From NCBI RefSeq assembly GCF_947305955.1, contig NZ_CAMZFB010000004.1, positions 45,195 through 109,194 on the forward strand: a DNA stretch of 64,000 bases. The letters are read 5' to 3'. Below the pieces are notes generated by a model. The model saw only the letters and a program-made list of their open reading frames with translations, was not told the DNA's origin and searched no databases. Source of the stretch: an uncultured Brevundimonas sp. (GTDB lineage: Bacteria > Pseudomonadota > Alphaproteobacteria > Caulobacterales > Caulobacteraceae). Positions 1 to 8,474 of the stretch are shown piece by piece. Positions within the stretch are counted from its first letter, which is position 1. Each line of letters opens with the position of its first letter. The position numbers and the translations under genes are program-made.

Positions 1-421
1 GTTTGCAGGTCTCAATCTGCTCGGCGACGGAGGGGATATAGATGCGTCCGCCGTCAACCGCCACAGGGATACGACTATTGAAGGTCAACATGATCCAATC
101 GCCACCGTTGCGGACCTCCATCTCGGCCATGACCTCGACCGGAACCGGCGTGGTCAGGATTTGACCGAACACACGCGAACGGAACATGCCTTCACCGGGG
201 TCGGGGCTGACTTCGCCATACAGGCTCTCGATCAGGGTCTTGGCATCGCGCGGGCTGCACAACACGTCCACATCCGGCACATGCCATTCCGTCAGGCCGC
301 TCAGCGCCATCGCAGCACCGCCGAACACCCACCACGGATCGCGCAGTTCACTGGCCGCCGAGGCCAGAATGTCGAGCGCGGCAGAGAGGTCTTCGGGCAG
401 GTCATCGTAGTGCGTAGGCAT
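1..421 (-). CDS. nucleotidyltransferase-fold protein (partial, runs off the left edge)
   Basis: My own reverse-strand translation: MPTHYDDLPEDLSAALDILASAASELRDPWWVFGGAAMALSGLTEWHVPDVDVLCSPRDAKTLIE..., open to base 1. GG...DVD pattern of minimal NTases. Not in the supplied ORF track because no stop lies in the window. Confidence 0.6.
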   Translation of the reverse strand, partial: MPTHYDDLPEDLSAALDILASAASELRDPWWVFGGAAMALSGLTEWHVPDVDVLCSPRDAKTLIESLYGEVSPDPGEGMFRSRVFGQILTTPVPVEVMAEMEVRNGGDWIMLTFNSRIPVAVDGGRIYIPSVAEQIETCK

Positions 422-471
422 AGCCTTCCTATAAGCTGCTCCGGCCCCGGAAGAAAACGCTGTAATCGAAA

Positions 472-1560
472 CTATTCAGCCCTGAACAGCAGGCTGCCGT
501 CACCATAGGAATAAAAGCGGTACTCGTTCTCGATGGCGTGCTTATAGGCCGCGTGCATCGTCTCGAACCCTGCGAAGGCGCTGACCAGCATGAACAGGGT
601 CGATTTCGGCAGGTGGAAATTGGTCATCAGCACATCGACGGCGCGGAACTTATAGCCCGGCGTGATGAAGATGGCGGTGTCGTCGTGGAACGGGCGGATG
701 ACGCCGTCCTCACCCGTTGCGCTTTCCAGCAGTCGTAGAGACGTGGTGCCGACGCAGACGATGCGGCCACCCTTGGCATGGACTTCGTTCAAGGCGTTGG
801 CGGTTTCCTCGGACACTGTGCCCCATTCGGAGTGCATCTTGTGGTCCTTGGTGTCGTCGGCCTTCACGGGCAGGAAGGTGCCCGCGCCGACGTGCAGCGT
901 CACGGCGTGGGTGGAGACACCACGCGCCTTGAGAGCGGCCAGTAGTTCGGGCGTGAAATGCAGGCCCGCCGTCGGGGCTGCGACCGAGCCGTCATGCTGG
1001 GCATAGACGGTCTGATAGTCCTTTTGGTCCTGATCGTCCTCGGGGCGCTTGGCCGCGATATAGGGCGGCAGGGGCATGACGCCGACATTGCGGATGGCGT
1101 CGTCCAGAGCCGGTCCGGCCAGATCGAACTTCAGGGTCACAAGGCCATCGTCGCCCTTGGCCTCGATGGTGGCGTCGACGCTTCCCATCTCGCAGGCGCG
1201 GTCGGTGTCCGTGCCGAAACGTACGCGGTCGCCGACCTTCAGCCGCTTGCCCGGCTTCATGAAGGCGGACCAGACGTCGGGGGCATCGCGGTGGTGCAGG
1301 GTGGCCTCGACCTCGACCTTCAGGATTTCGCCTTCGGGACCGACGCGCTCGCGGACGCCGCTCATGCGGGCAGGGATGACGCGGGTGTCGTTGAACACCA
1401 GAGCGTCGCCCGGCTGCAGCAGGTCCGGCAGGTCGCGGACGATGCGGTCCTCCAGCGTGCCGTCCTTGACGACGAGGAAGCGCGCGCTGTCACGCGGGGA
1501 TACGGGCCGCAGGGCAATGCGGTCCTCGGGCAGGTCGAAATCGAAGTCGGAAGTTTTCAC
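472..1560 (-). CDS. queA: S-adenosylmethionine:tRNA ribosyltransferase-isomerase
   Basis: [31 protein letters not shown]...[13 protein letters not shown]...[12 protein letters not shown]...[22 protein letters not shown] start at 1560 preferred over the ORF start at 1596. Confidence 0.95.
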   Translation of the reverse strand: MKTSDFDFDLPEDRIALRPVSPRDSARFLVVKDGTLEDRIVRDLPDLLQPGDALVFNDTRVIPARMSGVRERVGPEGEILKVEVEATLHHRDAPDVWSAFMKPGKRLKVGDRVRFGTDTDRACEMGSVDATIEAKGDDGLVTLKFDLAGPALDDAIRNVGVMPLPPYIAAKRPEDDQDQKDYQTVYAQHDGSVAAPTAGLHFTPELLAALKARGVSTHAVTLHVGAGTFLPVKADDTKDHKMHSEWGTVSEETANALNEVHAKGGRIVCVGTTSLRLLESATGEDGVIRPFHDDTAIFITPGYKFRAVDVLMTNFHLPKSTLFMLVSAFAGFETMHAAYKHAIENEYRFYSYGDGSLLFRAE

Positions 1561-1605
1561 AGGGCGGGGTGAACACCTGACCGCGCGGGCGGTCAAGTGC
1601 TGCCT

Positions 1606-2862
1606 TTATCGACCGTAGCGCGACAGGCCCAGATCGTGGGTGTCGATGGCGGGGGCCTTGCCCGAAATCATGTCGGCAATCACTGCGGCCGAACCGCACG
1701 ACATGGTCCAGCCCAGGGTGCCGTGGCCGGTGTTCAACCAGAGATTGCTGTACTTGGTCGGGCCGACAATCGGCGTGCCGTCGGGCGTGTTGGGGCGCAG
1801 GCCACACCAGAACTCTGCCGTTTCCAGATCGCCTGCCCCGGGGAAGAGGCTGCCGACCGAATAGTTCAGCGTGGCGCGGCGCTTGGGCGACAGGTCTTTG
1901 TTGAAGCCGTTCAACTCGGCCATGCCGCCCACGCGGATACGGGTGCCCAGACGGGTGATGGCGACCTTGTAGCTTTCGTCCATCACGGTCGAGACGGGGG
2001 CGCGGGTCTCATCGACGATGTTGGCGGTGATGGAATAGCCCTTCACCGGATAGACCGGCAGTTTCAGGTCCAGCGCCCTGACCATCGGTGGCGACCACGA
2101 GCCGAGCGCCAGCACATAGGCATCGGCTTCCAGCGCATCCTTGTCCGTCAGGACGGTGGCGATCCGGTCGCCTTCATGGTGGATGGCCTTGATGGTCTCG
2201 TTCCAGCGGAAGGTGACGCCCGCCGCCTCGGCCATTTTAGCAAGGGTCTGGGTGAACATGCGGCAATCGCCCGTCTCGTCCCCCGGCAGGCGCAATGCAC
2301 CGACATAGGGCACGTCCGAGAAGGCCAGACCCGGCTCTGCACGGCGGCAGCCCTCGGGGTCCAGCAGTTCATACGGCACGCCCTCGGATTGCAGGACCGA
2401 GACGTCTTTGTGCGCGTCCTTCAACTGTTTTTCGGTGCGGAACAGTTGCAGCGTGCCTTGCTGGCGGCCGTCGTACTGGATGCCTGTTTTCTGGCGCAGT
2501 TGGTCCAGCTCGTCGCGGGCGTATTCAGCCAGACGCACCATCCGGCCCTTGTTCACCGCATAGCGGGCAGGGGTGCAGTTACGCAGCATCTGCAGCGTCC
2601 AGCGGATCATGGCCGGATCAAAACGGGTGTGCAGGATCAAGGGCGCATGGCGCATCAACAGCCATTTCACCGCCTTGGTCGGGATGTTCGGCGCGGCCCA
2701 CGGTGCGGAATAGCCCGGCGAAATCTGGCCCGCATTGGCATAGCTGGTTTCCAGCGCAGGGCCGGACAGGCGATCCACGACCGTCACCTCGTGTCCGGCC
2801 TGATTGAGGTACCACGCCGTCGTGGTGCCAATGACGCCTGCCCCTAGAACCAGAACACGCAT
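1606..2862 (-). CDS. dadA: D-amino acid dehydrogenase
   Basis: [34 protein letters not shown]-binding N-terminus; DadA-like throughout, ending [14 protein letters not shown]. Confidence 0.92.
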   Translation of the reverse strand: MRVLVLGAGVIGTTTAWYLNQAGHEVTVVDRLSGPALETSYANAGQISPGYSAPWAAPNIPTKAVKWLLMRHAPLILHTRFDPAMIRWTLQMLRNCTPARYAVNKGRMVRLAEYARDELDQLRQKTGIQYDGRQQGTLQLFRTEKQLKDAHKDVSVLQSEGVPYELLDPEGCRRAEPGLAFSDVPYVGALRLPGDETGDCRMFTQTLAKMAEAAGVTFRWNETIKAIHHEGDRIATVLTDKDALEADAYVLALGSWSPPMVRALDLKLPVYPVKGYSITANIVDETRAPVSTVMDESYKVAITRLGTRIRVGGMAELNGFNKDLSPKRRATLNYSVGSLFPGAGDLETAEFWCGLRPNTPDGTPIVGPTKYSNLWLNTGHGTLGWTMSCGSAAVIADMISGKAPAIDTHDLGLSRYGR

Positions 2863-2939
2863 GGTATCGCTCGCGCTGTACGGCCAAGTCGGCCTGACGC
2901 AGGGAAAGCTACGCGCAGATAAGTGACGTTTCCTGCCTT

Positions 2940-2949
2940 ATTGCGCAAT
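2940..2949. promoter_or_regulatory. ATTGCGCAAT palindrome between divergent dadA and lrp-type regulator
   Basis: Perfect 10-bp inverted repeat in the intergenic region; candidate regulator site. Confidence 0.35.
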
Positions 2950-2997
2950 GTTCAGTGAATATGAGATGCTCAACGCAATAATCTTCAAACTTGACGG

Positions 2998-3453
2998 TTG
3001 ATAATTGTGCTGGCTCTGGACGAAGTTGACCGCCGTATAATCCAAAAGCTGCGTGTCGATGGCCGTATCAGCAATGCCGATCTTGCTGATTCTGTTGGGC
3101 TTTCCGCCTCGGCCTGCCTGCGTCGTGTGCGCCAGTTGGAGCAGCGCGGTGTCATCCGTGGCTATACCGCTCTGCTGGGTGCGGACGAGGAGGAGGGACT
3201 TGTAGCCTTTGTCCAGATTTCGCTGGAAAAACAGACGGATGAATATATGCGCCGCTTCGAGGAGGCGGTGCGCCACTATCCTGAAATCCGCGACTGTTAC
3301 CTGATGGCGGGAGCGTCCGACTATGTGGTGCGGGCGGTGGCACCGACGATGGCGGCCTATGAGGTGCTGCACAAGGATGTGCTGTCGCGCCTGCCCGGCG
3401 TGTCGCGCATCCACTCCAGTCTGGCCATCCGCAATGTGCTCAAAGCGCGATAG
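2998..3453 (+). CDS. Lrp/AsnC family transcriptional regulator
   Basis: LDEVDRRIIQKLRVDGRISNADLADSVGLSASACLRRVRQLEQRGVIRGYTALL; divergent to dadA. Start uncertain (TTG 2998 or GTG 3007). Confidence 0.92.
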   Translation: MIIVLALDEVDRRIIQKLRVDGRISNADLADSVGLSASACLRRVRQLEQRGVIRGYTALLGADEEEGLVAFVQISLEKQTDEYMRRFEEAVRHYPEIRDCYLMAGASDYVVRAVAPTMAAYEVLHKDVLSRLPGVSRIHSSLAIRNVLKAR

Positions 3454-3524
3454 ACCTGCAAAAACCGCCGCTATGGCGATAAGTCGTCGTTGACCCCGCG
3501 CGTGCGAGGCGGCAAACCCGCCCG

Positions 3525-5195
3525 ATGCTACAGAACCTTGAAACCCTGTCCCGTGAGGCCCGTTCGTGGCCGTTTGAGCAAGCCCGCAACCTGTTGGCGC
3601 ACGTGCTCAAAAAACGGCTGTCGGATGCCGACCGTGCTGTCGCGCAGTCCCTGATCGATGCTGGCAAGGCGGACGAGGCTCTGAAACAGTTCGAGGGTCT
3701 GGCCCGTCCGGTCATCCTCGAGACCGGATATGGCCCGTCGGGCTTGCCGCACATGGGCACCTTCGGCGAAGTCGCCCGCACCACCATGGTCCGCAACGCC
3801 TTCCGCGCCCTGACCGGAGATCACTGGGAAACCAAGCTGATCGCCTTCTCGGATGACATGGACGGCCTGCGCAAGGTGCCGGAAGGCATCCCGAATCCGG
3901 AAATGCTGCGCGAAGACCTGCACAAGCCGCTGACGGCGGTGCGTGACCCGTTCGGCACCCACGACAGCTTTGCCGCGCATAACAACGCCCGTCTGCGCGC
4001 CTTCCTCGACAGCTTCGGCTTCGATTACGAGTTCATGTCCTCGACCGCGACCTACAAGTCGGGTCGTTTCGACGAAACCCTGCTGCTGATGCTCGAGCGT
4101 TTCGATGCGGTGATGAACATCATCCTGCCGACGCTGGGCGAAGAGCGCCGCGCGACCTATTCGCCGTTCCTGCCGGTCAGCCCGATCACCGGCCACGTGC
4201 TGCAAGTCCCGACCCTCGAGCGCAACCTCGAGAAGGGCACCATCGTGTTCGACGACCCCGCGGGCCGTCGCACCGAGGTTCCGGTCACTGGTGGCCACGT
4301 CAAGCTGCAGTGGAAGCCGGACTGGGCCATGCGCTGGACCGCGCTGGACGTGGACTATGAGATGGCCGGCAAGGACCTGATCGAGTCCGTGCGTGAAAGC
4401 TCCAAGATCTGCCGCGTTCTGGATGGCGCGCCGCCGGTCGGCTTCAACTACGAACTGTTCCTCGATATCGAGGGCAAGAAGATTTCCAAGTCGAAGGGCA
4501 ATGGCCTGACGATGGAAGAGTGGCTGCGTTACGGCCCGCCGGAATCGCTGAGCTGGTACATGTTCCAGTCGCCCAAGTCGGCCAAGAGCCTGCACTTCGG
4601 CGTGATCCCGCGCGCGACCGACGACTGGATGTCCTTCGTCGAGCAGTACAAGACGCAGGAGCCGAAGAAGCAGATCGACAATGCGGTCTGGTCGATCCAC
4701 GGCGGCAACCCGCCGGAGACGACCTCGCCGGTCAGCTTCTCGCTGATGATGAACCTTGTCGCGGTGGCCAATGCCTCGAGCAAGGCGCAGCTGTGGGCCT
4801 ATTTTGCCAAATACTTGCCGGATGCCACGCCGGAAAACGAGCCGCTGCTCGACCGTCTGATGGACTATGCGCTGAACTACTATGAGGACTTCGTGAAGCC
4901 CACGAAGGTCTATCGCGCACCGACCGAGATGGAGCAGAAGGCGCTTCTGGACCTCGCAGGTCGTCTGAAGGCCCTGCCGCAGGACACCACGGATGGCGAA
5001 GTCATCCAGAACGAAGTCTATGCCGTCGGCAAGGAACACGGCTTTGACCCGCTGCGCGCGTGGTTCGCCGCCCTCTACGAAGTGCTGCTGGGTGCATCGC
5101 AAGGCCCGCGCTTTGGTTCGTTTGCGGCCATTTATGGCCTGCCGCAAACCATCGAACTGATCGAAAAGGGTGCCAAGGGCGAACTGGCTGCCTGA
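3525..5195 (+). CDS. lysK: lysyl-tRNA synthetase, class I
   Basis: GYGPSGLPHMGTFGEVARTTMVRNAF and KISKSKGNG signatures of class I LysRS. Confidence 0.93.
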   Translation: MLQNLETLSREARSWPFEQARNLLAHVLKKRLSDADRAVAQSLIDAGKADEALKQFEGLARPVILETGYGPSGLPHMGTFGEVARTTMVRNAFRALTGDHWETKLIAFSDDMDGLRKVPEGIPNPEMLREDLHKPLTAVRDPFGTHDSFAAHNNARLRAFLDSFGFDYEFMSSTATYKSGRFDETLLLMLERFDAVMNIILPTLGEERRATYSPFLPVSPITGHVLQVPTLERNLEKGTIVFDDPAGRRTEVPVTGGHVKLQWKPDWAMRWTALDVDYEMAGKDLIESVRESSKICRVLDGAPPVGFNYELFLDIEGKKISKSKGNGLTMEEWLRYGPPESLSWYMFQSPKSAKSLHFGVIPRATDDWMSFVEQYKTQEPKKQIDNAVWSIHGGNPPETTSPVSFSLMMNLVAVANASSKAQLWAYFAKYLPDATPENEPLLDRLMDYALNYYEDFVKPTKVYRAPTEMEQKALLDLAGRLKALPQDTTDGEVIQNEVYAVGKEHGFDPLRAWFAALYEVLLGASQGPRFGSFAAIYGLPQTIELIEKGAKGELAA

Positions 5196-5216
5196 TTAAC
5201 AACCCATTGAAATAAA

Positions 5217-5248
5217 AGGGCCGCTTCCAGCCGGAGGCGGCCTTTTTT
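5217..5248 (+). terminator. intrinsic terminator after lysK
   Basis: ggccgcttcc-agcc-ggaggcggcc followed by T6. Confidence 0.85.
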
Positions 5249-5344
5249 GTAAGATGAACGTAAAATGACCGCTCCTGTCGGGGAGCCTTCAGGCGCGATG
5301 GCGCATTATTCCTGTCTCGACCAACTCGAACACAGGAGAGAGCC

Positions 5345-5818
5345 ATGTCGAAGATTTTTAAGGCCGGACTGGCCACCGCTTCGCTGATCGCCGCGCTCGG
5401 TACGGTTTCGCTGCCGATGACCGCCAATGCACAGGCCAATGGCATCACCAACTGTGACGCGCCGGGTGGCCGCCAGCAGGCGGGTGCCGCAATCGGTGCC
5501 GTACTGGGTGGTCTGGCCGGCAGTCAGGTATCGCGTAATGAACGGGCACTGGGTGCCGTGATCGGCGCAGGTGCCGGTGCCGCCGCGGGTTCTTACATCG
5601 GTTGTAACCAGCAGCGCGCCCGTGCGGGCCAGCAGGCTGGTGGCGATATGTATCGCTCGACGTCGAACCTGCGCATCCGCTCGGGTCCGGGTACGGGCTA
5701 TAGCCAGGTCGGCAGCCTGTCGGCGGGTCAGCCCTTCACTGCGGTGGCGTCTGAAGGCGAGTGGATCCAGATCGCTGGCGGGGGCTGGGTGAATGCCCGC
5801 TATGTCAGCAACTACTGA
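5345..5818 (+). CDS. secreted glycine-zipper / bacterial SH3 domain protein
   Basis: Signal peptide; GAAIGAVLGGLAGSQVSRNERALGAVIGAGAGAAAGSYIG glycine zipper; C-terminal SNLRIRSGPGTGYSQVGSLSAGQPF SH3 repeat. Confidence 0.85.
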   Translation: MSKIFKAGLATASLIAALGTVSLPMTANAQANGITNCDAPGGRQQAGAAIGAVLGGLAGSQVSRNERALGAVIGAGAGAAAGSYIGCNQQRARAGQQAGGDMYRSTSNLRIRSGPGTGYSQVGSLSAGQPFTAVASEGEWIQIAGGGWVNARYVSNY

Positions 5819-5842
5819 TAACAGCCGCTAGGTTGAGTGAAG

Positions 5843-5873
5843 CGGGCCGTCCTGAAAGGGGGCGGCCCGTTTT
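5843..5873 (+). terminator. hairpin terminator between convergent genes
   Basis: cgggccg...cggcccg followed by a short T run. Confidence 0.65.
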
Positions 5874-6503
5874 CTATTGGCTGACCCAGACGATACGGGC
5901 CATCCATTGAATATCCGCGCGTGCGATCACACGGGGCGGATAGGCCGGATTGACGGACACAAGCTCAACCGACGCCGATGTCACGCGGCCCAAGCCTTTG
6001 GCGAGGGTTTCGCCCTGAACGGTGCGAAGCGCGACGCGGTCACCCACGCGCACGCGGGTGTCGGTCAGATCGACAATGACCTTGTCGCCCGCACGATACA
6101 GCGGCTCCATGGAATCCCCGTCGATCTCCAGCGCGATCAGGCCGTCGCCCCCCATGGGCAGGCTGATACGGTCCCAGCCCTCGGCGACAGGAAGCCCGCT
6201 GTCGTCGAAGAAGCCTTCCTTGCCCGCCTTCGCCAGTCCCAGAAGGGGCAGGGTGGTTTCGGCCGTGTCATCGGCCAGAATGGCGAATTCGCCCAGAGTG
6301 ACGTGGGAGCTTTCCAGAACGCGCATGACGCTTTCGGTCGAGGGCCAGCGCGGGCGCGGCGGCGTTCCCGGTCCATAGCGTTTGGAGGGGTTGAAACTGG
6401 TCGGGTCCAATCCCGCCCGTCGTGCCAAGCCCGATGGCGAGAGGCCTTCGCGTTTGGCGAGGGCGTCCAAACCTCTCCATATCTTGGCGTGGGTTAGCGG
6501 CAT
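5874..6503 (-). CDS. HTH / S24 peptidase-type transcriptional regulator
   Basis: N-terminal HTH (GLSPSGLARRAGLDPTSFNPSKR) and C-terminal S24 core (DGDSMEPLYRAGDKVIVD...RVGDRVALRT...AKGLGR). Confidence 0.85.
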   Translation of the reverse strand: MPLTHAKIWRGLDALAKREGLSPSGLARRAGLDPTSFNPSKRYGPGTPPRPRWPSTESVMRVLESSHVTLGEFAILADDTAETTLPLLGLAKAGKEGFFDDSGLPVAEGWDRISLPMGGDGLIALEIDGDSMEPLYRAGDKVIVDLTDTRVRVGDRVALRTVQGETLAKGLGRVTSASVELVSVNPAYPPRVIARADIQWMARIVWVSQ

Positions 6504-6541
6504 GTGAGCTTCCTGGGGGAAGCTCAGGCTAGGTTAATGCG

Positions 6542-7042
6542 TTAGGAATATCTACCTAGATCATCGCGCGCCGAGGCGAATACCGACCGTTCCTGCCAGG
6601 CCGCGACCGTTCCCACACACATGGATACGATGATGCCGAGGGAAGAGACGTTCACTATGGTGAAATAAGCCGAGATCGGCGGCGCGAACTCGATGAGGTA
6701 AAGAAACTGGAGCGTTGCAACCAATAGCTGAAAGGCGGTTGCCCAAACGAGCCAGTTGTGTGGGGCTTTCCAGACCAGCGCTGCAAAAATCGTCAGAAGG
6801 GTGACATCGAGCGCCAGAACCAATCCTGACTCGAGCACGGTACCAGCCAGCGTAAATCGGACGAACGTCGAGAAAAGCCACGCGAGCAAATAGGCGGTGG
6901 CTGCGACCCGTTCCTGTCGTCCGCCTAAGGTTAGGGCGAGCGTACAACCAAGTAGCATGGATACGGCACCGATCCAGCCAATCACAGTGTTGAACAAAAC
7001 TAACCCCCATCGAGCAAGTCGATGGGGGTAGATAGAACGCAA
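6542..7042 (-). CDS. hypothetical integral membrane protein
   Basis: 166 aa with several hydrophobic segments; no recognised family. Confidence 0.6.
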   Translation of the reverse strand: MRSIYPHRLARWGLVLFNTVIGWIGAVSMLLGCTLALTLGGRQERVAATAYLLAWLFSTFVRFTLAGTVLESGLVLALDVTLLTIFAALVWKAPHNWLVWATAFQLLVATLQFLYLIEFAPPISAYFTIVNVSSLGIIVSMCVGTVAAWQERSVFASARDDLGRYS

Positions 7043-7069
7043 TTACCTAACAAACGGTGCCTTACCGCA

Positions 7070-7420
7070 TTAGACGGCGCGGAGCATCGCTTCCTTGCGC
7101 GGGCGCATCGGGGTGTCGTCCCATTCCAGCGGCTTGTCAGCCGGACCGGCGGCGTAGACGCCCCAGCCCATACGGCGGTGGTCGCGCTGCATTTCAGCGT
7201 GGCATTCCACGATGGCTTCGCGGGCGGCCGAGAGAGCGGCGAGGGTGGCGAGGGCCTTGGTCTGCGAGGCCGAGCCTGCAACCGGCGAGATTCCCAGGTT
7301 CGAACGGCCGGCGATCATCGCCTGAACCATCGATGCAGCGTGGGCGATAGCGGCATCAACCGATTGTTCCGTGGCGTACAGCTCGGACGAGATGCTGGTG
7401 ACGACTTCGGTGCGGTCCAT
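7070..7420 (-). CDS. conserved hypothetical protein (116 aa)
   Basis: MDRTEVVTSISSELYATEQSVDAAIAHAASMVQAMIAGRSNLGISPVAGSASQTKALATLAALSAAREAIVECHAEMQRDHRRMGWGVYAAGPADKPLEWD; the upstream region carries a CtrA-like box. Confidence 0.75.
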   Translation of the reverse strand: MDRTEVVTSISSELYATEQSVDAAIAHAASMVQAMIAGRSNLGISPVAGSASQTKALATLAALSAAREAIVECHAEMQRDHRRMGWGVYAAGPADKPLEWDDTPMRPRKEAMLRAV

Positions 7421-7493
7421 AATGAGTTCCCCATAAAACGCCGGTTTGGCGAATTATGTTTAACTACGGTTAAGCTTATTCGTAAAGGGTTTG

Positions 7494-7509
7494 TTAATAG
7501 TTTATTAAC
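7494..7509 (-). promoter_or_regulatory. CtrA-like binding box TTAATAGTTTATTAAC (TTAA-N7-TTAAC)
   Basis: Exact TTAA-N7-TTAA spacing 74-89 bp upstream of the 7420 start codon; flanked by further TTAA half-sites (7460-7473). Confidence 0.6.
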
Positions 7510-7528
7510 CTATTTTTAAATCCAAGCC

Positions 7529-7933
7529 TTAATCCCCTGTAGAATCATCAAGTTGGAAATGGGCGGTCAGGGTTGCGATCGGCTTGTCCAGGCTTTCCTG
7601 CCACGCCTCGGCGGTCACATAGGCCACCTTCTTGCCGGCTTTTCGGATGTGGGCGCGGGCATAGACATCGGCCGCCTTGCCGACCCGCAGATAGGCCACG
7701 GACACATTGATCGGGCGCGGAAGTCGCAAGCGTGGAAAGGCGTGCGATACCTTTGCCACTGCCGTCAGCTCCAACAGAGCCGCTGTCGAGCCACCGTGCA
7801 GGGCAGGGATCAGCGGGTTGCCGATCAGATGGTCCGAGAACGGCATCACAACGGTGACCTCGTCACCGTACACCTCGGTGCGAAGGTTCAGGAAGCGGGC
7901 GTAGGGCAGGTGGTCTAGCAGGGGTGCGGTCAT
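7529..7933 (-). CDS. PaaI family thioesterase (hotdog fold)
   Basis: IPALHGGSTAALLELTAVAKVSHAFPRLRLPRPINVSVAYLRVGKAADVYARAHIRKAGKKVAYVTAEAW; start at MTAPLLDH. Confidence 0.85.
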   Translation of the reverse strand: MTAPLLDHLPYARFLNLRTEVYGDEVTVVMPFSDHLIGNPLIPALHGGSTAALLELTAVAKVSHAFPRLRLPRPINVSVAYLRVGKAADVYARAHIRKAGKKVAYVTAEAWQESLDKPIATLTAHFQLDDSTGD

Positions 7934-7934
7934 C

Positions 7935-8396
7935 TTAGCGGCCTCCTGCCGACGGATCGGCATCGCGCAGGGCGGGCTTGTGAATGATATAGGCCGCTTG
8001 GGACGCCGCGACGGGATTGTCCGGCGTTTCCTCGAACGCCCACGCCCGCACGAAGGCCATGGTTCGGTTCAGGCGATAGCATTCCGCCTCGGCCAACAGG
8101 TCTTTGCCGGGGGCGGCAGCGCGCATGTAGTCCACGCGCATGTCCAAGGTCGCAATCGACTGGAATTGATTGAGCGCCAGCCATACGGACATACCGCCCA
8201 CATGATCCAACAGGGTCGAAACCAATCCACCGGAAAGGACGCCTGAATCCGGATCACCGATGAACTCGCTGCGATAGGGAACGCGCATGCGGATGCGCGG
8301 CGCGTCCACGCTTTCCAGCTTGAAGCCTAGCGAGTGGGTGTGGGCTGAACCGGACGCCAACTGGGGCAGTATGGCGAGGAGTTCCGGATTGGGCAT
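7935..8396 (-). CDS. PaaI family thioesterase (hotdog fold)
   Basis: DSGVLSGGLVSTLLDHVGGMSVWLAL...IATLDMRVDYMRAAAPGKDLLAEAECYRLNRTMAFVRA; start at MPNPELLAIL. Confidence 0.85.
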   Translation of the reverse strand: MPNPELLAILPQLASGSAHTHSLGFKLESVDAPRIRMRVPYRSEFIGDPDSGVLSGGLVSTLLDHVGGMSVWLALNQFQSIATLDMRVDYMRAAAPGKDLLAEAECYRLNRTMAFVRAWAFEETPDNPVAASQAAYIIHKPALRDADPSAGGR

Positions 8397-8474
8397 GACA
8401 AGACCTTGTGTGCCAATATGTCTGAGGCACAACAGTGGTCACCCTTGGGGGTGATGTCCAGTAGAAACAGCCGT

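Noticed and set aside
7460-7473. Second CtrA-like pair TTAACTACGGTTAA
   Set aside because: Spacer is 6 bp rather than 7, so it was not called as an independent CtrA box; kept only as context for the 7494-7509 site.
7529-8396. Tandem PaaI thioesterase pair as a novel pathway
   Set aside because: Adjacent hotdog thioesterase duplicates are common in alphaproteobacteria; nothing else suggests a new pathway.
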